Source: Fidelibacterota bacterium
GTDB taxonomy: Bacteria > Fidelibacterota > Marinisomatia > Marinisomatales > SCKK01
Reading direction: 5' to 3'
Length of the DNA stretch: 39,036 nt
Assembly (NCBI GenBank): GCA_022562455.1
Contig: JADFPG010000007.1
Span: 1-39,036, forward strand
Shown here: in pieces, positions 32,801 through 39,036 of the stretch
Position numbering within the stretch: the first letter of the stretch is position 1
Layout of the letters: every line of letters starts with the position of its first letter
Translations under genes and position numbers: made by a program
The notes under the pieces: model-generated
Databases searched by the model: none
What the model was told of the DNA's origin: nothing
Seen by the model: only the letters and a program-made list of their open reading frames with translations

Positions 32801-34497
32801 TGAAGTCAGAAAAATCCCAGAAGAATTTTATCGAACAGATAATAGATGATGATCTGGAGTCTGGGAAAAATGATGGTCGAGTCCATACCCGATTTCCTCC
32901 TGAACCGAATGGTTATTTGCACATTGGGCATGCCAAATCCATCTGCCTCAATTTTGGACTTGCAGAAGAATATGGCGGTTTTTGCAATTTACGGTTTGAT
33001 GACACAAATCCCACCAAAGAAGAGGAAGAATATGTAGATTCTATTATTGAGGATGTTAAGTGGTTGGGATTTGATTGGGGGGAACGTCTGTATTTTGCGT
33101 CGGACTATTTTGAGGAGATGTATCGGTATGCGGTACAACTAATCAAAGCCGGAAAAGCCTATGTTGATGACTTAAGCGCTGAGGAAATCAGGGAATACCG
33201 GGGTACTCTGACCAAGCCGGGAAAGAAAAGCCCATATCGTGATCGTTCCATAGAAGAAAACCTCGATCTCTTCCGACGTATGCGGTTAGGAGATTTTGTA
33301 GATGGGACTCGTGTTCTCCGGGCAAAAATCGATATGGCTTCTCCCAATTTGAATATGCGTGATCCGGTCATGTATCGAATCATTCATGCTACTCATCACC
33401 GTACAGGAGACAAATGGTGTATCTATCCCACCTACGATTGGGCTCATGGGCTCGAAGATTCTATTGAAGGTGTTACCCATTCCATCTGTACACTGGAATT
33501 TGAAGATCACCGTCCGTTATATGATTGGTACCTCGATGAATTGAATGTCTTTCATCCTCAACAGATCGAGTTTGCTCGTTTGAATTTAAGCTATACTGTG
33601 ATGAGCAAACGTAAACTTTTAGAGTTGGTTAAACAGGGATTCGTCAGCGGTTGGGATGATCCACGAATGCCTACTCTGTCAGGATTACGTAGACGAGGAT
33701 ATACACCGGAATCCATTCGTAAATTTACCGAACGGGTTGGCATTGCGAAAAGGGAAGGTATTGTCGATTTAGGATTGCTTGAATACAGTGTCAGGGAGGA
33801 TTTAAATAAGCGTGCTCCTCGGGTCATGGGAGTATTGCACCCGTTGCGAGTGGTTATAGATAATTATCCGGAGGACCAGACAGAAGAATTGGAAGCAATC
33901 AATAATCCCGAAGACCCCAGCATGGGTACGAGGAACGTGCCATTTTCTAAAGTCATTTACATTGAGCGGAATGATTTTCGAGAAGACCCACCAAGGAAAT
34001 ACTTTCGGCTTGCGCCGGGGCGTGAAGTGCGACTTCGGTATGCCTATTTTATCAAGTGTGTCGATGTGGTTAAAGATGAAAAAACCGGTGAAGTGATTGA
34101 ACTCCATTGTACCTATGATCCTGCTTCAAAAGGTGGTTCATCTCCCGATGGACGCAAGGTGAAAGGGACGATACACTGGGTCTCTGCCGCTCATGCCATC
34201 AAAGCAAAAGTACGGTTATATGACCGCCTGTTTAGTTCTCCCAATCCTGGTAGGGAGAAAGGTGACGCAGATTTTAAGACCGTCTTGAATCCAAATTCTC
34301 TTGAAACTCTGGATAATTGTTATTTAGAACCCAGTCTATCACATGCAAAGGCGGGTAGTCATTACCAGTTTGAAAGATTAGGATATTTCTATGTGGACCC
34401 TGTGGATTCAATGGAAGGAGCGCCGGTTTTTAATCGTACAGTGTCGTTGCGTGATTCTTGGGCGAAGATAGAGAAATCATTAAAATTGGAGAAATAA
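32800..34497 (+). CDS. glnS: Glutaminyl-tRNA synthetase
   Basis: Charges tRNA-Gln directly with glutamine. The product is 565 residues, near the E. coli length. It has the HIGH motif (41-44) in [25 protein letters not shown], the KMSKS-like VMSKRK (about residues 267-272) and a GlnRS-type beta-barrel C-terminus. Because GlnRS is present, this organism does not need to rely on the GatCAB transamidation route for Gln-tRNA, although gat genes cannot be excluded outside the window. It overlaps gltX by one base. Confidence 0.97.
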   Translation: MKSEKSQKNFIEQIIDDDLESGKNDGRVHTRFPPEPNGYLHIGHAKSICLNFGLAEEYGGFCNLRFDDTNPTKEEEEYVDSIIEDVKWLGFDWGERLYFASDYFEEMYRYAVQLIKAGKAYVDDLSAEEIREYRGTLTKPGKKSPYRDRSIEENLDLFRRMRLGDFVDGTRVLRAKIDMASPNLNMRDPVMYRIIHATHHRTGDKWCIYPTYDWAHGLEDSIEGVTHSICTLEFEDHRPLYDWYLDELNVFHPQQIEFARLNLSYTVMSKRKLLELVKQGFVSGWDDPRMPTLSGLRRRGYTPESIRKFTERVGIAKREGIVDLGLLEYSVREDLNKRAPRVMGVLHPLRVVIDNYPEDQTEELEAINNPEDPSMGTRNVPFSKVIYIERNDFREDPPRKYFRLAPGREVRLRYAYFIKCVDVVKDEKTGEVIELHCTYDPASKGGSSPDGRKVKGTIHWVSAAHAIKAKVRLYDRLFSSPNPGREKGDADFKTVLNPNSLETLDNCYLEPSLSHAKAGSHYQFERLGYFYVDPVDSMEGAPVFNRTVSLRDSWAKIEKSLKLEK

Positions 34498-34610
34498 AAA
34501 ACATCTTGAATTGGGATTATTTGATAAAATGATGCAAATAACTGTAATAGAAATTGATTTCACAGGATTAAGTTTGATATTGAAATATTTACTTATCACT
34601 AATACATTAT

Positions 34611-35912
34611 ATGATTATGCAAGGGATTCGATTTAAACTCATCATTACATTTTTACTCCTCTTAACAATTTTTCAGCCAAATGCATTGGCGTCGAGAATT
34701 GAACGGGTTAATCTCTACATCCTTGAATTTGATAATCTTCACCAGGATCCTTCCATCGTTTGGCTGTCTTCAGGATTGGCTGACATGCTACGAAAGGAAT
34801 TTATGAACATAGATGGTGTCAGGTTGTTTGGGAAACGGAATCTTGAAGAAATCCTTCAGGATAGATCAAGATTGTTAAGACAACCTTCAGGGACGCGAAA
34901 TATTCTCTTGATGGGTAATTTTTCAAGGAGTCTGGATCAAATATCAATCAATGTCCAGTTAATCAATATTGCGAATTGGGAGGAGTTGGGAAGAGTAACC
35001 ACGATAGGATTTTTGAATCAGATGTCACAATTAAATCAAAACTTGTTTTTAATGGTTCAAGAAAAGTTGGCAAAACATCTACCACCCAAGGTAAAGCGGG
35101 GTGACCTTATTACTCCTGAAGCTCAAGCGAAAGTACCGGAATATAGAAGACAGGTTAAAGATATCAATTTGGCGATGTCTACTGCTCTGGAAGAACTCGA
35201 AGAATCGATGGATTATTATATTGGCACTCGTGAAAAAGTTGATAAAGCAGGAGACAAAGGGGGGAAATTCTATCGGGATTTTACTTTTGGAGAACGTGGT
35301 ATTGTGGAGTCACCTGCCGGTAATGCAGAACTTCTGGAATCTATTGTGGAAAAAATTTCAGATAATCCATACCATATTGATATTGAAGAACCGATCATTG
35401 AGATTGACAAGGATGAAAAAGATAATGTGAAGCTTATCTTACCTATTAATTACTCTTTAAGAGAAGATGTGATAAAAGATATGCTTCACTCTCTACCGTA
35501 TACCGCATTAATACAGGACGGCAATCTTACTACACTGGAGTTCTCTCGTAGAAAATTTGGGATTCCCCATGATTTGGTTGAACGGATCAGCCAGGGTAAT
35601 TTTAGAGTTGTCCCGGTGATTCAGATTTTAGATCGAAATGGGGATATTAAAGTTGTCATATTGGACACGCCTGATCCTGAATGGTATAAAAAGTCTTCAG
35701 ATAAGGTGGTATTTTTCGCCAGTCATGCTTTCTCTCCCCTTATTGTTATTTCCATCAGTGGATGGTCATTGCAAGTCACTATGGAATCGGTGGAAATTAA
35801 CGCACGTTATCAATTGGAACTTTTTAGGAAGGAAGTAAGTAACTTCTCAAGAATTGCAGTAGAATTTGTACCTGAATCAGAACTCGATGAATTTTTGAGA
35901 GAAATAATGTGA
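34611..35912 (+). CDS. Secreted protein with TolB/FlgO-like N-terminal domain
   Basis: The 433-residue product has a signal peptide (about residues 1-28, hydrophobic core LIITFLLLLTIF). Residues about 30-150 (LYILEFDNLHQDPSIVWLSSGLADMLRKEF, given here only as the FDNL and SSGLADML landmarks) resemble the TolB-like/FlgO-like domain that begins many bacterial envelope and cyclase-associated proteins. The rest has no motif that I recognise. A second in-frame ATG at 34617 is possible; neither has a clear Shine-Dalgarno. It lies alone after glnS, and its function is unknown. Confidence 0.75.
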   Translation: MIMQGIRFKLIITFLLLLTIFQPNALASRIERVNLYILEFDNLHQDPSIVWLSSGLADMLRKEFMNIDGVRLFGKRNLEEILQDRSRLLRQPSGTRNILLMGNFSRSLDQISINVQLINIANWEELGRVTTIGFLNQMSQLNQNLFLMVQEKLAKHLPPKVKRGDLITPEAQAKVPEYRRQVKDINLAMSTALEELEESMDYYIGTREKVDKAGDKGGKFYRDFTFGERGIVESPAGNAELLESIVEKISDNPYHIDIEEPIIEIDKDEKDNVKLILPINYSLREDVIKDMLHSLPYTALIQDGNLTTLEFSRRKFGIPHDLVERISQGNFRVVPVIQILDRNGDIKVVILDTPDPEWYKKSSDKVVFFASHAFSPLIVISISGWSLQVTMESVEINARYQLELFRKEVSNFSRIAVEFVPESELDEFLREIM

Positions 35913-36119
35913 TACAATTACCCTTAATTTTTTTCTTATAAGTAACTTTCTATTTTCACAGACCAACCAAATACCAGATCTATCCATTAAAATGATGGAT
36001 AGAAAAAAACCACCGTCGATAAGTTACTCCAGGACGGTCCTATATTAATTGATTTTTGGGCGTTATGGTGTGCTCCTTGTTTAAAAGCCATGCGGCATTT
36101 GAATTCTCTCTTATTTTAA
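35911..36119 (+). pseudogene. Thioredoxin/TlpA-like pseudogene, frameshifted and truncated
   Basis: One frame (35911 onwards) reads a secretion-signal-like stretch, FFLISNFLFSQTNQIPDLS, then IKMMDRKK. A second frame from 36015 reads VDKLLQDGPILIDFWALWCAPCLKAM, with the redox motif WCAPC, then a stop at 36117-36119 after RHLNSLLF. The two join if one A is added to the seven-A run at 36003-36009. The frame has no start codon, and the remaining about 100 residues of a TlpA/ResA protein are missing, so the gene is broken. Confidence 0.75.
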
Positions 36120-36245
36120 CTATTTTGAAATTTGGTCAGTTACTTGATGTGATGCAATTAATAAATTCTACATAAACTCAGGCTTATTTTACCATTCATT
36201 GTTCCAAATTTCCTCTTAAATTTCCCGCCGTAATAATAACCAGTG

Positions 36246-37889
36246 ATGAAAAAAATCATATCCAACCTATCTTTACTTTTGGTGTTTATCTCCAGCTTTA
36301 CCATTGGAGAGCAAATTAAAATTCCCCGCTTGGTGATTTATATTGTAGTAGACGGGATGAGGGAAGATTCATTTGACTTATTTGGGGACCTGTACACAGG
36401 AGGATTAAAATACCTTCATGAAAAGGGAATCTACTATGAAGAAGCGTACCACGCTCACGCTTACACTGCTACAAGTCCAGGACATTTTGTTCTCGGCTCA
36501 GGAAGATATCCAGGACCAGCAGGTGTGTTAGGCAATGATTGGTATAATCGTAAATTAAAGAAGAAAATTTATAGTGTAGAGGATTCGGAAGCTGAGTCTC
36601 TAAGTGGCAAAAATAATAACGTTTCTTATAGAAATATTCCTGCAAATGCGATTGGAGATTGGATCAAGATTACATATCCGAAATCCAAAGTTTTTTCTAT
36701 TGGTGGTAAAGACCGATCCGCTATCATGTTAGGAGGGAAAAACCCCGATGGAGTCTTCTGGTTTGATTTTAAAATAGGTGAGTTTGTCACAACATCTTAT
36801 TATCTGACTGAGTATCCTCAATGGCTGGTTAATTTTAACAGTCTCCAATATCCGGAATTGTTTTCGGATTCAACATGGAACCGAATTCTTAAAAACCAGG
36901 CAATTTATGTTGAACGAACCCGTGAAGACGATTTTCCTCCCGAGTCCTCTTCTGATAAAAGGGGAGATACTTCATTCCCACATAATTACTATAAAAGTAA
37001 TTCGAGTAAAGAAGTGACTTTTTATGAATTGTGGAATTTTCCGTGGGTTGATCACATCATTCTTGACTTGGCTAAAGAAGCCATTGAAGAAGAACAGTTG
37101 GGTGAAGACGAAAATCCCGATCTTTTATGTATTTCCCTATCGATGGTAGATGGCATCGGTCACCGTTTCGGACCATTCAGCCATGAAGCGATGGATACTT
37201 ATCTCAGGTTAGATAGAAAACTTGGCGATTTTTTCAAATACGTTAATACCAAATTAGACCTGGATGAAGTATTAATTGTTTTCTCGTCCGATCATGGATT
37301 TACCAGAATGCCTGAACATTCTAGAAGATTGGGACTTGAAGCTGGGCGATTTAGTGAAAACATAAAAATACTAACTAAAAAATTAAATAAAGTATTAAAT
37401 AAGAAATATGGTGAGAAAAAATTAGTAGAAACAATTTTTGGTGGATGGATTTATTACGATATGGAAATTATCAAAAGTAACAATATATCCATAAGTGAGA
37501 TAGATAGTATTTTGATTCCATTGATAGAAAAAGAAATATGGGTGGAAAAAGTATATATTAGAAAAGAAATTGAGGAAAATAATAACTTAGATAATTGGGG
37601 ACGTCTGTTGAAAAATCACTTTCATCCCATATATGGTGGTGACTTAGCAATCGTGCCGAAAGAAAATTATATCTATAAGGGAAAGTACGGAACAACACAC
37701 GGATCACCACATGCTTACGATAGTCATGTGCCTATTATTTTTGCAGGATTTGAGCTGAATCCGACTGTTCAAGTAGATTACATAGAAACCGTCGATATAG
37801 CCCCCACGATTGCAACTATTCTGTCCGTACCCATCCCGATTGAAGTTGATGGGAAGTCGCTGAAGTTAAACTTAACGAAAGGAGAATAA
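36246..37889 (+). CDS. PafA-like alkaline phosphatase, secreted
   Basis: Probably a periplasmic phosphomonoesterase that releases phosphate from organic esters. From ATG 36246 the product is 547 residues with a signal peptide at about 1-22. The alkaline-phosphatase-superfamily site is complete: Asp36 in VVDGMRED, nucleophile Thr76 in YTATSPGH, SMVDGIGHRFGP, SSDHGF and THGSPH. Lys155 and Arg157 in GGKDRSAI match the Lys-x-Arg pair (Lys162/Arg164) that marks the PafA group rather than ordinary PhoA or diesterases. An in-frame GTG at 36243 is possible. It is followed by the M3 peptidase after 3 bases. Confidence 0.88.
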   Translation: MKKIISNLSLLLVFISSFTIGEQIKIPRLVIYIVVDGMREDSFDLFGDLYTGGLKYLHEKGIYYEEAYHAHAYTATSPGHFVLGSGRYPGPAGVLGNDWYNRKLKKKIYSVEDSEAESLSGKNNNVSYRNIPANAIGDWIKITYPKSKVFSIGGKDRSAIMLGGKNPDGVFWFDFKIGEFVTTSYYLTEYPQWLVNFNSLQYPELFSDSTWNRILKNQAIYVERTREDDFPPESSSDKRGDTSFPHNYYKSNSSKEVTFYELWNFPWVDHIILDLAKEAIEEEQLGEDENPDLLCISLSMVDGIGHRFGPFSHEAMDTYLRLDRKLGDFFKYVNTKLDLDEVLIVFSSDHGFTRMPEHSRRLGLEAGRFSENIKILTKKLNKVLNKKYGEKKLVETIFGGWIYYDMEIIKSNNISISEIDSILIPLIEKEIWVEKVYIRKEIEENNNLDNWGRLLKNHFHPIYGGDLAIVPKENYIYKGKYGTTHGSPHAYDSHVPIIFAGFELNPTVQVDYIETVDIAPTIATILSVPIPIEVDGKSLKLNLTKGE

Positions 37890-37892
37890 TAT

Positions 37893-39036
37893 ATGTGTAG
37901 AAAAATTATCTTTGTGAGTATGGGTATTTTTTTATTAGTAAGTTGCTCACCCAATATAATGGTTCAAAAGGTTGCTCCTCTTCAGGAAGAGAAGAGCTCT
38001 AATCCCTTCGTATATAAGTTTAATGAACCTATCCGGTTTGCAGATCTTGAAAAGGGTCATATTACAGAAGCTACTGATTTGGCTATTAATAACGCTAAAA
38101 ATATTCTCCGGAAGATAATTTCAGTTGATGATAATAAACGTACGTTTGCCAATACCATGTTACCTCAGGATGATCTGGTAGAAATTATTGAACGTGTTTG
38201 GAGTCCAGCATATCTAATGGGATCTACCCATACCGATAAAGAAATAAGAGATGAAGCGGATAGCAGTCATGTGAGTTTTTCCAAGTTTATAAACGAACTG
38301 TCTGTAAATGAAGATTTATACAACGCTACGGTTGCTTTTTCAAAGACAGAAGAAGCAAAATCACTGATGGGTGTGGAAAAGAAATTTCTTGAGGAAACTC
38401 TTCGAGATTTCCGTCGAAGTGGTTTTGGATTAAGCAAAGATAAGAGGGAACAGGTGAAGGATATCCGAAATCGATTGGCGGACATCGGATTGGAGTTTAG
38501 TAACAATATTTCCTCCCATCAGGACACTCTATTTGTAACGGAGGAAGAAATTGATGGACTGCCTGATGACTATAAAAATGGTCGCCTCCAGCAGGATGGT
38601 ATGTATGCCATTGACATGACCTATCCCTCATATTTTCCGTTTATGAGATTTGCACAATCTGATGATGCCAGAAAGCGTCTTTCATTTAAATTCCTTAATC
38701 GAGCCAGGGATGATAATCTTAAAGTTTTAGACGACATGTTGCAGGCGCGAAGGGAATTGGTCGAAGTTCTCGGGTATAGCACATTTGCTGAATATAGAAC
38801 GGAAGATAGAATGGCAAAAAATCCTGAAACCGTATGGGAATTTGAGTGGAGCCTTAAAAGTTCCCTGAAGGAAAAAGCTTTACTCGATTATGATGAAATG
38901 CTGAAGTTAAAAACTGAAAAAACCGGTAAGAATGCATCCGTCATCTATTCATGGGAAAAACGGTATTATGGCAACCTGCTGCTTAAGGAAAAATATCAGG
39001 TGGACGAGGAAGAGGTGAAACAATATTTTGAGATCA
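37893..39036 (+). CDS. M3-family metallopeptidase, lipoprotein, 5' part (runs off window)
   Basis: A probable oligopeptidase of the thimet oligopeptidase (M3) family. AAAGGAG at 37878-37884 is well placed before ATG 37893. The N-terminus is a lipoprotein signal with lipobox LVSC, Cys18 being the lipid anchor. The visible 381 residues show the helical N-terminal domain typical of M3 enzymes, with NRLADIGLEFSNNI, GLPDDYK and YPSYFPFMRFA, and VEVLGYSTFAEYRTEDRMA. The zinc-binding HExxH motif would be downstream, outside the window. Its stop is not seen. The lipid anchor is unusual for a family that is often cytosolic. Confidence 0.88.
   Translation, partial: MCRKIIFVSMGIFLLVSCSPNIMVQKVAPLQEEKSSNPFVYKFNEPIRFADLEKGHITEATDLAINNAKNILRKIISVDDNKRTFANTMLPQDDLVEIIERVWSPAYLMGSTHTDKEIRDEADSSHVSFSKFINELSVNEDLYNATVAFSKTEEAKSLMGVEKKFLEETLRDFRRSGFGLSKDKREQVKDIRNRLADIGLEFSNNISSHQDTLFVTEEEIDGLPDDYKNGRLQQDGMYAIDMTYPSYFPFMRFAQSDDARKRLSFKFLNRARDDNLKVLDDMLQARRELVEVLGYSTFAEYRTEDRMAKNPETVWEFEWSLKSSLKEKALLDYDEMLKLKTEKTGKNASVIYSWEKRYYGNLLLKEKYQVDEEEVKQYFEI

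Noticed and set aside
38267-38506. Antisense frame within the M3 peptidase gene
   Set aside because: It is the shadow of a well-conserved sense gene.

Overview
The window is bacterial chromosome, moderately AT-rich, with nearly every gene on the + strand; only one gene (29570-30088) is on the - strand. Gene order in the ribosomal block (secY directly followed by map, infA, rpmJ, rpsM, with no adk), outer-membrane style lipoprotein and secreted genes, and a PafA-type phosphatase suggest a Gram-negative of the FCB superphylum. Strong Shine-Dalgarno sequences (for example AGGAGG before rpsJ and rpsD) argue against typical Bacteroidetes. A Marinimicrobia/Neomarinimicrobiota-like lineage is my best guess, as an inference only.

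Region 1 (1-14769): the 3' end of tuf followed by the complete, uninterrupted S10-spc-alpha cluster, 30 complete genes from rpsJ to rplQ, including secY, map, infA, a 37-residue rpmJ and rpoA. Spacing is tight and many stop and start codons overlap, so this is one long operon for ribosome, translocon and RNA polymerase alpha synthesis. Ribosomal protein L5 carries an unusual Lys-rich N-terminal extension. A strong intrinsic terminator (14823-14851) follows, but it lies inside the signal-peptide codons of the next gene, a secreted GHL10-type glycoside-hydrolase-like protein.

Region 2 (15977-23217): two histidine-degradation genes (hutU, hutI), comF, and a pgk-tpiA-secG run ending in tRNA-Leu(GAG). 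The intergenic gaps hold GC-rich nested palindromes. Immediately after the tRNA is a 201-bp element with 12-bp perfect terminal inverted repeats and an 8-bp target duplication, a MITE-like insertion.

Region 3 (23474-30088): a secreted TPR protein, a HAD phosphatase, acpS, bifunctional nnr, a VanZ-like membrane protein, murA, and on the opposite strand a shikimate-kinase-like protein lacking several substrate-binding residues.

Region 4 (30180-31227): the most unusual kilobase. tRNA-Ser(GCU) is followed two bases later by a small GIY-YIG nuclease gene, then a second copy of the tRNA 3' end interrupted in its T-loop by a 28-bp palindrome, a hairpin module, a second GIY-YIG gene, another related module, a tRNA-Ser(UGA)-like 5' half broken in its anticodon loop, and finally an intact tRNA-Ser(UGA). 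It reads as an array in which GIY-YIG genes and palindromes have inserted at, or duplicated, tRNA gene segments.

Region 5 (31346-39036): gltX and glnS overlapping by one base, a secreted TolB/FlgO-like protein, a decayed thioredoxin/TlpA-like pseudogene, a PafA-like phosphatase, and the 5' part of an M3-family metallopeptidase lipoprotein that runs off the window. No CRISPR array, prophage or transposase gene was seen.
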